NCBI GenBank assembly: GCA_964019135.1 | Contig: OZ025263.1 | Location: 23,311,639 to 23,375,638, forward strand | Direction: 5' to 3' | Length of the DNA: 64,000 nt | From: Arenicola marina | Taxonomy: Eukaryota > Annelida > Polychaeta > Arenicolidae | Shown: one piece after another, positions 1-11,146 of the stretch | Layout of the letters: each line of letters opens with the position of its first letter | Numbering within the stretch: the stretch's first letter is position 1 | Notes under the pieces: generated by a model | Told to the model about the DNA's origin: nothing | Databases searched by the model: none | What the model saw: the letters and a program-made list of their open reading frames with translations, nothing else | Made by a program: the position numbers and the translations under genes

Positions 1-1555
1 TTCATTGTCTTTAGTTAAGTGGTCAATAGCGATGTCTTTAATGGTGGGGAGGTCCTTCCACCTGGGGCGGTCGAGGTGATAGTGGACTACACGATCTGAT
101 ATAAGTTCGTGAAGTCGTAGGGGAGCGATGTCGATGACAGGTATATGAATAGTTACGTGGGAGGATTTGTGAGCGATCCCAGTGAGGGTCCAGGTATGTC
201 CAGCCACACGACATCCAACCTGAACGTGGACCAAATATAGCCCGCGTCCTAACTGGCCAGAGCGGCTAGCGACACCAGGACAATAGACTGCATAGTCTTC
301 TCCGTTACTAAGAATAGCGAAGACACCGGGGAGAGTTCGCTGATAGTACTTACTGCTAAAGCGTCGCGATGAATGGTGACACGACACGTGTCACGTAACT
401 GCGCGTCATTGTCGATGATTCCACGAGGACAGGTCAAACCGTTACGGTTGTATACCGCTCCAGTGCGACACACTGCAGGGTTTGTACCTACACAACTATG
501 AGGAATAAACATCCCTCCACCATGAGTGTCATAGGCCACATCCGGTGGCAATTGAAGCTGTGCGCTGACGTCAGTGTCATTTGACACTGGTGTCGGCCAG
601 CTCCAAAGATAATACCTTAAGTAGGTAATTGAGCCTTCAGTTAAAGGCACGTCTGCCGTGAAGACTAGCCGTTCGCTATCTTCCCACATTGGTTTTACTG
701 TGACAAAAGCATAATACCATTCCGGACGAGGCGCATGATATCCCCAATCACGACTAGCTGATAAGATATTTCGCAACTCTGCGGGTGGCAGTATCTCTTC
801 CGTTAACCACCCTAGTTCTAACGATGCTCGTTGCCTTTGATATCGATCATGCTCGCGTAACCAGTTAAGGTGTGCACTACTCATAGCGGTTAATGCTTGA
901 TCGACTCGTTGGCTAACTTCTAATAATTCAAACCGGGTGTCAATATCTTTCGACAATATATCCGTCCACGATTCTAGATGATCTGCTAACTGGTCGACAT
1001 ATTCTTCGATATCTTTTATATGTTGCCGATTACGTTTCACTTCTTGATAAGTTTGGTTCACTACAGTTGTGAGTTCCTGTGAAACATGAACCACACGACT
1101 ATTTTGTAATCGCACTTGTTCAATTTGTTGCAGACATTTTGTGACTTGAGCTTCTGTGGCTGTTCCTAGTAATTTCCGCATAATTTCGCCACCGAAATCC
1201 AATAATCCACGTCTCACCCTGTGGCCACTAGAGAGAGGGTTAATCATTGTAACTTCGATGTCATTTAATCGTTGCTGCCATGCTTCGTGGGTCGAATTAA
1301 GAGCAGGGCGCGAGTTGAATAATTCATTTAAAATAGTCAGAAACGTTGTAGACGTTGTTGTAATTGTACTTCCGGTTGTGGAGCGTCTAACACCACTAAA
1401 ATCGTCCATGTCGCAGTATGACTGCGTATTTCATTACCACCAGTCACTAAAATGCTATCTGGGAATTGTTCTGGTATATTAAATGTCCCATTGATGGAGG
1501 TCAGGAACAAATGTACGATCACCAAAGTGCGGATGCCGATGAAATGGCGTCCCAT
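1..1555 (-). pseudogene. Retroelement envelope fusion gene, frameshifted, runs off the left edge
   Basis: Envelope-like gene of a gypsy/errantivirus-type retroelement, read right to left. The first methionine I favour is at 1555 and is followed by a hydrophobic stretch of about 20 residues that fits a signal peptide. A furin-type site RVRR at about 1209-1220 is followed directly by a Gly-rich hydrophobic segment beginning GLLDFGG. This arrangement is typical of the baculovirus F-protein/errantivirus Env family, whose job is membrane fusion. Heptad-like, coiled-coil-prone sequence follows at about 900-1150. The reading is broken at least twice: a frame change at about 1340-1410, before the long open stretch 249-1409, and a second at about 290-330, after which similarity continues in another frame to base 1. 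The 3' end and any transmembrane anchor lie outside the window. It overlaps the 3' end of the protease-containing frame by about 36 bases. The copy is inactive as it stands. Family placement is from motifs only. Confidence 0.72.
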
Positions 1556-2560
1556 CTTGCACGTTTTACTGGTTGAGTAATGGTACGTGAAGAGTATTTC
1601 CGTTTCGACCAATTATCACCTAATCTTGTTAATTTAATCGGCGGGACCGATGTTTCTTCGTCGTCGATATGACGTTTAGAAGCAGGTAATCCAACACACC
1701 AATATTCTGTTCGTTTTACTAACTTAACCGGAGGAATATTCAGTTCTTCTTCTCTCGGTCGTTTCGTAAGGCGAATGGGTTGGCTAGATATTTGCTGTGG
1801 TTGCAGATCTTGAGCGGGTAACTCGAGATCAGGCTGGGGTTGAGCGGGACAAATAGGCGGGCTATCGGTTTCAATAGTCATGGGAGGAAGGTTACACTCA
1901 CCATTAGGTTCTCCCTTTGCTGAAAACACATGAGAATTGCGTTGTACAACGTCATTAAGTGCTTCACTGCCAGTCTCAGGCAATATGGGTCCAATAGACA
2001 TTGTCCAGAAAGCATGGTTCCGTCTGATAGGCCATGCTTTATCCTTAATTGTCACAATATCCCGTATTAAATCTACGGATCCATTCCGTAGTATATCACA
2101 CCCGATTATCATTTGATGCGGGAGGGTGCGAACTACTCGAACTGTCACTGGTTCAGCGATATTATCCACTTTTATCTGTGTTTCCCCTATCGCGTCTAAC
2201 TTGTCTCCAGTTACACTCCGAAGTTCACCTGTGGGACGTAGATAGCAGGGACGGTGGAGTTTCAATAACAAACGGTGGAAAACATGCAGCTGCAGAAGAG
2301 AACAGGAGGCCCCTGTATCTACTAGCGTGGTCGTCTTTATCCCACTGAGGGTGAGATTAATAAGCGGCCGGCCACCTGTGTTTCTGTTGACATGTTCTCC
2401 TGCAGCGATTACTGGTTTCCCGGCCGTTGTTGATACGGGCGGCCAGTCGGCGGCTGACCTTGACGTGCTGGCTGCATCTGTCGGCAGTCTCGCTGTGCCT
2501 ATGCCTTGCCTGCCACAGCTGTAACAGCGGACAGATGTGCTGCCAGGGCGAGGGGTGGTT
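1519..2560 (-). CDS. Gypsy-like zinc knuckle, protease and truncated pol remnant
   Basis: Open minus-strand frame with, in order, a degenerate zinc knuckle (CYSCGRQG at about 2515-2540, with the later His and Cys not conserved), an aspartic protease with the active-site motif LVDTGAS at about 2300-2325, and the downstream protease motif IIGCDILR at about 2090-2115. It continues into the conserved lead-in to reverse transcriptase (LPPMTIET, about 1870-1895). There the family resemblance stops. No RT palm, RNase H or integrase motif follows. Instead about 90 Lys/Arg-rich residues run to the stop at 1519. A normal gypsy pol would need about 800 more residues. The frame stays open across the missing block, so the loss is either an in-phase deletion or a feature of a non-autonomous family. 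The true start is unclear because the frame is probably entered from gag by a frame change near 2560. Confidence 0.62.
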
Positions 2561-3425
2561 GTCCGGACGCACGCTGCGGGGGTCGTTGCTGGGTCAATCG
2601 GTTATTGGCTTCCAGCTTAGCAATCTTTGTCATTAACTGCTCTTGGCTGCGGTGCAGTCGACGATAGAGGCTGGCCGTCGATTCCGGTTGATTGGCTGAT
2701 GCCGATTGAGCTGCGGGCAGCGCGCCAATTTCCATTGGTTCGACCAGGCGATCATCCTGGTCGAGGCCAATGCGTTGAACGGCATCCCGGCGACCACTAA
2801 AGGCGGCTACCCATCGGATAGCGGCCTCCAGTGTCTCTGGAGCGCGATCCTCAATCATTTTGACGGCCACGGCCTTTGATCTCAGGCCACGGGCGTAAGA
2901 ACGAACCAAAATGCGGTTTTGATCTGCATTTCGATTCGCGACTGGATATGCGGCATCGGCCACGTCCTGGAAACGCCGATTATATGACGCATCATTTTCG
3001 TCAGAAGATTGCCTGGTCTTCTCCACTTCATCACGCAGTGCGGCAGCTTCATCAATATTGAGGAACGTGTTGGCTACATGATCACGCAGTGGCGCCCAGT
3101 CAATTTGTTCACATCGCACGTTGTCATTAGCGACTGTATCGTTGATAAACCGTTCCACCTCCTTTCGGAGTGGTCCAGTTATTGTGCTGGTGGCCACACG
3201 AATGATGCTGCCTGCGCCGACTCGGTGCAGGGCCATTGTAACGTCATCCAGCCAACCACGCGTAGCCACTGTAGATGACCCATCACACAGAGCTGTCTGG
3301 TGGATCATTAATTTAACCAGCTTCCTTTGATCTGCCTTCTGAGATGCCTGATGTCTGGCATCTCTATTGGCCTGATCAATGTGGGCCAACTCCTCGGTAT
3401 ACCGCTCAAACTGAACGGGATCCAT
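2499..3425 (-). CDS. Gypsy-like Gag polyprotein
   Basis: A 308-residue minus-strand frame immediately upstream of the protease frame, starting at ATG 3425. It is rich in charged and helical sequence, without membrane segments. The region LRKEVERFINDTV to NDASYNRRFQDVADAAYP resembles the capsid core of retrotransposon Gag proteins, which assemble the particle and bind RNA. Its C-terminus (after about residue 290) runs out of frame with the zinc-knuckle sequence that should complete it, and that sequence continues in another frame as the protease entry. Whether this is a programmed shift or a mutation cannot be told from one copy. Identification rests on position (gag-protease-env order) and general composition rather than a diagnostic motif. 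Confidence 0.6.
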   Translation of the reverse strand: MDPVQFERYTEELAHIDQANRDARHQASQKADQRKLVKLMIHQTALCDGSSTVATRGWLDDVTMALHRVGAGSIIRVATSTITGPLRKEVERFINDTVANDNVRCEQIDWAPLRDHVANTFLNIDEAAALRDEVEKTRQSSDENDASYNRRFQDVADAAYPVANRNADQNRILVRSYARGLRSKAVAVKMIEDRAPETLEAAIRWVAAFSGRRDAVQRIGLDQDDRLVEPMEIGALPAAQSASANQPESTASLYRRLHRSQEQLMTKIAKLEANNRLTQQRPPQRASGQPPLALAAHLSAVTAVAGKA

Positions 3426-4343
3426 GATGTTGGTTATCCACGGATCGGTGTCAGGAGGGAGAGGGGTGGCGGCAGCTTGGTTTAAATGTGGATCCAGCCT
3501 AGAAGCATACGGTGGCTATGGGGTGGTCAACCAAATGCTTGATGGCAGACGCACATTTTCGCGTTCATCTCCCGTGGTGCCCAAGACTTAGCGTTGCGCG
3601 CATCCCGGTGACGAAACTGCGTCCAATAGGTGTTGCGCATCTTTCCCTGCACCAAACCAGTGCCCACTGTAACTTGTTTATCCATCACTAATTACAATCA
3701 TCCTGGCAAGCTCGCCATTGTAAAATCATGACCTGGGAGGTCATTAATTATACATTTAATTAGTTCGATTCCAGATTCACTTCCAACGGAAGATTTTTAG
3801 AGGCTTATGCGTATATAAAACTAAGACATCCGGCTCGTTTCAAGCCCTGCACGGAACTTCCTTTATTATTCAGCCCACACTACACATCTCGCTTTTTGCA
3901 CACCGCCAAGTTACGTCAGCATTCCGCGCACCCTTTTGACCAATCAGAATAGGCCGATCCTGCTCTCGGGCTGGGCGTTTGGCCGGCCCGAGGCTCGTCC
4001 GACTTGGCCATGGCAAAAAGTGCGTGGGAGCAAGAGGTCCGCTTCTTGGGGCGTCGCGCGGATTACTTATGGATCGCCTAATATGGGATCCCCCCTGGAT
4101 ACTAAAGTGATGAGCCAGGCATTCGCAGGGATAACGGATATTTCCAGGACGTATAATAGTACCACAGCAACAAGCTTATCATAATGTAACACACTCATTA
4201 ATCATACATCAAGAACGCGTGACTAACAATTAAGTACATATCTTAATGACGCAATAGCACATTAAAAAGCACCTTAATTAATTATCACAACCAATAATAA
4301 TCACATTAATTAATGAACAATCATGGGTCATGGGGGGCTGATT
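3426..4343. other. Non-coding; gag leader and possible 5' LTR, then AT-rich sequence
   Basis: No convincing gene. The part next to gag (3426-3668) is a plausible leader of the env-bearing element. A TATA-like string (gtatataaaa) occurs at about 3811. From about 4185 to 4330 the sequence is AT-rich with repeated TTAATTAAT-type words. Confidence 0.4.
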
Positions 4344-4670
4344 TTACAAAGTGAATCCGGAATAGGGATAGGGATGTCTCTTTTTGGCCGAATATAGAGC
4401 TTGCGCTTTATTCTTGGCTTTAAATAGAGCCTCTGTGCTGTCCAGAGGTAGCTGAACAATCCTTTTCCCTTTTTCTGCTTTAAGCAGATCATATCCCAGC
4501 AGGGTTAGGGGAACGTCCGGGTATGCCTGGTGGATGCTATTATAAAGGTCGTCCAAGTTGGCAGTAGACGGAATCGTCATTGCATTCCCAACGCGTTCCA
4601 ACAGGGTTGGCTGTTCACGGACTGGAACACCTAAATGTTCAAATAGAGGACTGCTGGCATGTTTTTTCAA
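4344..4670 (-). CDS. Unrecognised 108-residue open frame
   Basis: A minus-strand frame with protein-like, non-repetitive composition: a leucine/proline-containing N-terminal half (LFEHLGVPVREQPTLLERVG), then LDDLYNSIHQAYPDVPLTLLGYDLL and a Lys/Ala-rich C-terminus. No signal peptide, membrane segment or motif is recognised. It is open upstream of the first methionine for only a few codons. It could be a terminal exon or a transposon fragment; it lies about 0.9 kb upstream of the env-bearing element on the same strand. Function unknown. Confidence 0.25.
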   Translation of the reverse strand: MKKHASSPLFEHLGVPVREQPTLLERVGNAMTIPSTANLDDLYNSIHQAYPDVPLTLLGYDLLKAEKGKRIVQLPLDSTEALFKAKNKAQALYSAKKRHPYPYSGFTL

Positions 4671-7600
4671 TAAAATTCTTCTGAAACGGTGTAGCGGTCG
4701 AATAGCTCGAAGTTAGTAATTTAGATTACATATACAGGGAGCCATATACAATGCAGTGCAAGTTGCACTCACTTTTGGGGCAAGATAATGACAAATATAT
4801 TAAGGCTCTAAACTGTAGTATACACGTATTCCGAACAAAAAGATAACCACAAAGCATGCAGTAACATTAAGACGTGAGGTCGCCGGTGTCAGGTGTCAGA
4901 ACCCTTACATATGGGATTATGACGCGTATTTCTATACTGTACCACTTTAAATTAACTATGGTTCAGAAGCAAACGTTTACGTTAATAAGAATTTTAAGCT
5001 CTATATTGCATACCAAGTTTGTTGCGAGTCAGACGACTGCACTCAGCCGATGTTGGTACAAAGTCCTCATTTCTTTTTGCCAGGAGAAAGAGCCTAAGCG
5101 TATAATTTTTCTTCTTCCGCCCTCTTTTGCCAGCCCTCCTAGATTCACCTAAAGCATAGGCAGATAAAGGGACACATGACATTTGACTGAGTAAGAAATA
5201 CAAGATTTGTATTGGGACTTCATCTAGATGACATACCTTTTCGCCTATTGCAGATAACATTTTAATTTTTCGATTAAAAAGCTTTCAGCTTCATGATATA
5301 CCTACATACTACAGTGAAATCCCGCTATCAAGATCATCTGCGGGACTCAGCAAAGACGTATTCCCTAATTCCGATATGTCCTTAACAACAGAGTTTTTAG
5401 TTGCTATATATCCAATGAATGAGATAATCAAACTCCACAATTATATTTTGTCACGGGTATAGTACCAATTAAAGAATACCGATAGATTTTCTGGCAGATA
5501 GTGACCTTTTATTTATCACTGCGTGTCCTATATACCCACCCCAGACCCTGTGACTTGTGTGAGGACGGGGACAAGGCGAGCGCCAAGTGCCTCACCAGAG
5601 GGACGCCCCTGGGGGATGGGGCCCTACCTATAGTTAGGTATATACATATGCGCCGCCCAAATGACCCCTTTTTTCTCTCGATCGCGGCGCAGAAATACAA
5701 AAAAATTCTCGATGTGCCCATTTTTCCTCAAAATTGCAGCGCTTGATCATATTGTGGAAATCCCAGAACAAAAGTAAAAAAAAATTGCTACGGCTTCATA
5801 TTAGAAGTGCTGAATAATATGAAATAAAAAGTTAGAGCCTCATCTAGTCCTACTGACATTGACACAATTCTCTGTATGAAAAAATAAACTGGGGTTAGCT
5901 CATGGCATCCACCAGAGCTGGATCAGTCGCGTCCTAACGGTTGTCACAGTGAGTCCCGGGTATTCAGGTATTGTACACCCGACTTCACAGTGTGAGCGTG
6001 CGGCCGGAAAACCGGGCCGTGTGTGTACGACCTGTGCCAGCCGGCCAGGAGGCATCAGATAACTAATGAGGTGCTGATGACAAGGGGGACCCTGTTCATA
6101 GGGAAGAGGGGCGGGGGGGGGGGGCGGGGCGTGCGGTCGCTAAAGTATCGAGGTTTTCTCAACATGTGATATCGGTCCCTGCCCTATGTAACTTGCGTTG
6201 CTGACGTACAGGAGGCTTCATCCCCGCTTAGGGGGGCACTACATTACTACAGTGGTGGGGGGGGGGGCGTTTTTGTGGTCATTCAGTGACATACACTGAC
6301 AGTCATGGCAATGAAGTATATATACAGGTAATTATTTAAACAAATTCTATGTCAACTATAATATAGTAATTAGGGGTAAATTTGTAAGATCGAATTTGAA
6401 TTCTTTCCCAAGATGTCATAACTAACAATTTACCTGTAGCAGGTGTCCTCTTACTAAAGTTTCTTCGTGTTTCCGCCTCCAAAGACTCGCGTCTTTCTGT
6501 GGCGCCTTCTTTTAGTAATCGCAAGGCAGACCTTGCAACCGCTTCAACATTAGCCATTAAGATGTACGTGAGGGTATTAGGGACAGGCGAGAGATGCGTC
6601 GCTGCTGCGGCAGAAGGCTGAGAGAGGTCAGCGATGCGGGATCCCGAAGAAGAGAGCGGGAACAAGGTGTCACGTGACTGTACCGTGGATCCTGATTAGT
6701 CTGCTACGGACAGTACCACCCCTGTCAACGGGAGTAGGGCCATGCCTTCTGAACTTCTGAACTGAAGGCCTGAATGTCGGACCCCCGGGTCCGGGGGGGG
6801 GGGGGGGCACTATTATATAAATATGCCTGATCTGTCTGGGCCGTGCTATTAATTATAATTCTGATTGGGCTGGCTGTACAATCCATTATCCAACTGTCTA
6901 GATATAGCCAATACTAAGAATTTAGAGTTAAACTGAACTGTAACGTCTGAAAATTATGGCTATAGGTAGCTTGCCTCTTTAGGCTGTTGTCACTATTGAC
7001 GGCTATTCATTTGCAGTCACCATTTTTAAATTTCACAAACAACAGTTGATCGGTTGGGACGCCACTTAATTTAGTAAATGACCCAACATTTCATGACCAA
7101 TAGTCTTTTATAAATGCAAAGAGGATCTCATTATGTATTTTTTGCCTGACAGAGTAAAACGCTGCTGGAAACACTGGTAGAATTTTTTTCCCCAATGTAT
7201 ATTAATTTTGTATACCCAGTATTTCAATTAGATTGTCCCCACATTGTCCTTCCTTTTTTTTTGTCTTTCATTTTTTAACTCCTAATTTATTTGTGTTAAT
7301 TCTGTTAAACTCTTTGTCAGTTTCCTTTTGCAGATTGTATATAGGGATATATGTAAAATGTCTGTTGCATCTGTTATGCCACCACTCTGTGCCTCTGTTC
7401 ACATACCCAAAAGAATATTGATGTACCTGACCTGTATGTCAAGAAAACATGGGAGATAAGCATACTTTCGAGTGTTGCCCTTGCTTTGCTCATGTATCAT
7501 TCTCAGGAAAATTAGGCCATAGCTAATTTATCTTGATAAAAATGACACTGGTCACACAAGGTATGTCAACCAACCAGACAAGCTCCCTTATGGATCCAGG

Positions 7601-7692
7601 TGGAATAAAGTGCATATTTTGGTGTAAGTGCATTTGGAAACAAATTGTATCTGCTATATTATACATATAAACTTAAATATCGCTGAAAATGT
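4671..7692. other. Intergenic, no gene seen
   Basis: Mixed sequence with several poly-G runs (about 6112-6125, 6256-6267, 6788-6807) and AT-rich stretches. Short open frames here have no recognisable content. Confidence 0.5.
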
Positions 7693-7948
7693 GCAGGTCT
7701 GTTATGGAAAACTTAGTTGAAAATATGTACATTGGTTTCTTACTTGCAATAATACAAATTTCACTTACCGGTACAAATTAAGTGCCTTTTTTTTCATATT
7801 GGTCAAAATACACTTAAGATGCAGGTCTATTATGGAAAACTTAATTGAAAATATGTACATTAGTTTCTTACTTGCAATAATACAAATTTCACTTACCGGT
7901 ACGAATTAAGTGCCTTTTTATTTCATATTGGTCAAAATACACTTAAGA
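7693..7948. repeat. 128-bp tandem duplication
   Basis: Two adjacent copies, 7693-7820 and 7821-7948, each starting gcagg and sharing strings such as gaaaatatgtacatt and cttaccggtac. They differ by a few substitutions and by length of a T run. A third partial start (gcagg) follows at 7949. Confidence 0.9.
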
Positions 7949-8082
7949 TGCAGGACTACATTATTCAGCCAGAAATGACTACATTCGTCCCATTTATAAA
8001 GTGCCATACGTTTTATTGTCAAATGCAACATATACACAGGTTTTCATATATATATGCACACTTTCATGAAGCTGCTATATAA

Positions 8083-8125
8083 AACCCAGGTGGGAGTTGA
8101 ACCCACAGTCAACACAATGGTCAAC
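8083..8125 (-). repeat. Possible tRNA-derived SINE fragment
   Basis: On the minus strand this contains GGTTCAACTCC, a perfect match to the RNA polymerase III B box, flanked by short complementary arms like a T-stem. No clear A box is found upstream. It is followed by a TATATA string. This is either a decayed SINE head or chance. Confidence 0.3.
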
Positions 8126-8425
8126 CAACCAAATGCAAAGGGTTTGCAACAAAAGCAACATTCAATAAAAATGTGCGAAAAACTAAATCTTACGTTACAG
8201 TCAAATACAAAAGTGTAACAAAGAATAACACTACATTTGATTGTACCTGCACAACAGCATAACTGAAGGTTGAATTTTCCAGCCTCTTTTACATTGAATC
8301 AAAACTGGGGTAAGCAATATTTACAAGAGTTAGATAAGATTGGAATACTAAAAGCCCCAAACAAATATAGTCACAAGAATTTTTACAATTGTCTATGTAA
8401 GCTCAAAAGCTCTGGTTATCTGTCA

Positions 8426-8785
8426 CCCTCTGCCTTTGACTCACTTCGCTAGGGCTCCATTATATCTCTGTTGTCGCCCATGTCCTCAGTGCATTTTCAC
8501 ACGCGCTCGCCAGGGCGGCACTGCGGAAATTGATAGGAAAACTATGTCGCACATTTCTACAAGTTAGTACTGGGACCCAGCCTAAGACTAATAACACATG
8601 AAATCAGGTGATGAAAAGAAAAGAGTTCCGTCATAATTATTAACTTTTTCGAATGGGTACAACATGTTTTTTGCTGTATAAAAATACACAAAACTCGTTA
8701 ATATTAAGTTTTATTCTTGAAAACTATAATGTTGCAAGGAATTATAGCCGATTTGACTGTTTTTCAAGAATTTTGAAGAGAGTAG
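8426..8785 (+). repeat. Dispersed repeat, copy 1 of 2
   Basis: About 350 bp that matches 42911-43245 in the same orientation with moderate divergence. Shared strings include tatatctctgtt, ccagggcgg, atcaggtgatgaaa, atgttttttgctgtat and gatttgac. It has no coding content and the family is unknown. Confidence 0.8.
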
Positions 8786-9649
8786 CAGTAGAAGCTAACT
8801 TAAGAAGCGCCACCGTGCGGGGAGCTTGGATATCTGTATCACATCTGACCACACTTTAAATTATTTTTAATAGTACTCACAAATAACATTAATGGATATT
8901 TTTTTATGATAGCACAACATAAATATTGGGATTCATGTCTTAAAAGTCTCCTTGGATCCAAGAGTTAGACTTTTAATTTAGTTTCCAAAATTAAGAAAAA
9001 AAATAGTGGTAATAGCGTAATATTATACCAGTATACAAGATGCTTTAATTAACATTTTAAATAAATGATTACTGGTAGTATACAATAATGAGTTATTGAG
9101 CAATCTAACAGTCCAGTGACGCCCTCTTGTGTTGTTAACCCCAACCGCCATGTTTGACCTGATTAATGATAACCAGTTATCTCAATCCCTCTTCATCTGG
9201 TCATGCCTCTACCCCCTCTAACATGGACCAACAAAGCCCCCCCCCACACTATTCACAATACAAACTTCACCCGCCAACCCTGCTGGCGGACAAACTGTCC
9301 AGCAGTCAAAATGGGCGTAAACTAAAATATATTTAAGGTATTCTACCAGAATTGACCATGGATAAATACAGTTTATGGGGGGTCTCCAGGGACTAGGAGT
9401 AGGGGTTGCAGTAGATATATTTAGCGCCCTGTGGTGGAATATGGCCCGTAGCATACCGGCTGTAGCATAGCGGGCAAGGTCAGAGTGGCAGCTGACCCTC
9501 TCACCTAGGCCCTTGGCACTTGGCACAAGTGCCAAGTGAAAGTGTGTCCACACTAGGTTGTTTTGGTTATATTTTCACGAAGAAATATTGAAGCACACGA
9601 CTTTTCCCAACCAACCGTCCGCCATATTTGTTTCACCTGTGAATACAAC
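8786..9649. other. Intergenic, no gene seen
   Basis: AT-rich to about 9110, then mixed sequence. Nothing identifiable was found. The AT-rich 7949-8425 interval is similar apart from the SINE-like fragment. Confidence 0.5.
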
Positions 9650-10149
9650 CTGGGGCTAGTTTCGCGAAACCTTCGTACCGTACGTTACACGTAGCCCATA
9701 TACGAAGGTTCGTACGAGAACTGTACGTGCGTTTCACGAAGCCTTCGTACCTCCTTCGTATTTTGTATGGCTAAAGCCCATCGTACGAACCTTCGTAACA
9801 TATTTTTTAACGCCGGAAGTGAAAGAAGTACCAATGCGCATGTGATAAACGCATGAAATTTTCCATGAAAACATTTAATCGAATCGAAGAAGGGCCTTTG
9901 ACGTAAGCTTTTGCATAAATCTAGTGTTTTTGCCGTTGCCAACAATATTAATTCGCGTCATTTTTGTATATAATTTGCGCAGTTTCAACCCATTCATAAT
10001 GTCCAAGGGGTCATGCGACCGTTGCTAGGATACTCGCATTGTGACGTCCTGAATATGTGGGATGGATTTTGACCGTACCGTAGACAGAAATGTATGTCTT
10101 TATGCTGGTACGAAGGGTGTACGATAGTGTTTCAAAAATGTCTCGTTGT

Positions 10150-10346
10150 ATCGAAGAGTGAACAGAGAAAGACGTGACAAGACTTGACAGTTCAGTAATC
10201 TATTGAGGAATGACGGTTTACAAGCAGGTGATAATTAGGTAATAGCAATTAACCAAGAGAAACATTTCAGGTGAGTTACCTGGTGGATTTTTACAAAGCG
10301 GTTTTCTCCCGGTACATATTGCACATATTGTTACATCCTTCCCTTT
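10150..10346 (-). mobile_element. Candidate polypurine tract and 3' LTR of the gypsy fragment
   Basis: Downstream of the integrase tail on the minus strand lies AAAGGGAAGGA (10336-10346), a polypurine-tract-like string, followed at once by TGTAACAATATG. This is where a 3' LTR should start. The LTR end is not fixed because no second copy exists in the window. Confidence 0.4.
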
Positions 10347-10623
10347 AAGTCAAAATTATATCAGACAGATACATATGTTGTCTACACTAGCGTTACTCCG
10401 AGCACCGTACTGGTGCTCTGACAACTCTTCCTGATCGGGTCCTTGGCGGGCTGATGGATCCATGAGATGTTGATTTGGTCTCAGGGACAACTGAACTCAT
10501 TCTGCTAGGCGTTGTCACTGATGGCGTACGCCTATTCGGCGAGAATTTATCATCCGGCTCCGACGAATACTGCTGATGTTGACTCGAATCGTGGGACAGT
10601 GATTCGGACTCACGAAACGGTGT

Positions 10624-11017
10624 TTAAGTAGGATGTTCCTGGGGTTGTAAGTTTTCTATAGGTCTCTCTGACGTTCTCCTTGGGTGTACTCGGTTTCTTC
10701 TGTATGTTCCCTGTGGTGTTTCAACTTTTTGTGAACGGTCATCAAGTTGGCGTATGACTGTAGCTTTCTCCCATTCCTTTTGTCCCTTAACAAAGGGCTT
10801 CATGCGAACTGTATCCCCTTCAACTAAGGCAGAGAGGTCCTTTGATCCTTTGTTATAATAGCGTTGTTGCTGAGCTTGTCTTTGTAGGAGAGAGCGAAAG
10901 TGGGTGGTGTCTGCGGGTCTTTTCAACAGCTCGCTGGTGGTGGGAAGCAAGGTGCGTGTGCGTCTGTTGAACATAACTTGTGCTGGGCTGGAATTGGTCG
11001 AGGCACTCGTAGATGTA
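10624..11017 (-). pseudogene. Gypsy integrase C-terminal fragment
   Basis: The minus-strand frame begins abruptly at about 11017 with the family motif SSPAQVMFNRRTRTLLPTT, which sits at the end of the integrase catalytic core and start of the C-terminal domain in many gypsy/Ty3 elements. The chromodomain-like segment follows (GDTVRMKPF, then KWEKATVI-type sequence, then TYRRNRVH). An in-frame TAA at about 10624 interrupts it. The same frame then continues to about 10390 with the usual tail ending in TRSGRVVRAPVR. All upstream pol sequence is missing. It is a relic lying within the inverted-repeat element. Confidence 0.75.
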
Positions 11018-11146
11018 CGAAGGAACCTACGATGTATCTTATGTTAATTAGAGGTACGAAGGCTTCGTGAAACCGGATTTACGGGTCACAATCTTCGTAC
11101 GAAGGTTCGTAGACGTACGAAGGCTTCGTGAAACTGGCCCCTGGTT

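Larger units (their letters stand above)
1..3880 (-). mobile_element. Env-bearing gypsy/errantivirus-like element lacking the pol core
   Basis: Gag, protease and Env occur in the order expected of an errantivirus-like LTR element on the minus strand, but reverse transcriptase, RNase H and integrase are absent between 1860 and 1555. A stretch at about 3649-3668 reads on the minus strand as TGGGCACTGG directly after a possible LTR end (GTTACA), which would suit a primer binding site, so the 5' LTR may begin near 3669. The 3' LTR is outside the window, so the LTR pair and target duplication cannot be checked. The right boundary is a guess. Confidence 0.5.
9650..11146. mobile_element. Element bounded by inverted repeats, probable non-autonomous DNA transposon
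   Basis: The left end reads ggggctagtttcgcgaaacc (from about 9651). The right end (about 11115-11146) is its reverse complement with a few changes: gaagcc, gtttcac and ggggccagt are readable on the minus strand. Inside both ends the words ttcgtac, cgtacgaa and gaaggttcg recur in both orientations, giving extensive subterminal palindromes. No transposase is seen. A retrotransposon fragment occupies about 10150-11017. No obvious target duplication was found, so the superfamily is open. Confidence 0.6.

Noticed and set aside
8270..8452. A short plus-strand frame
   Set aside because: 60 codons, no motif, and it runs into the dispersed repeat.
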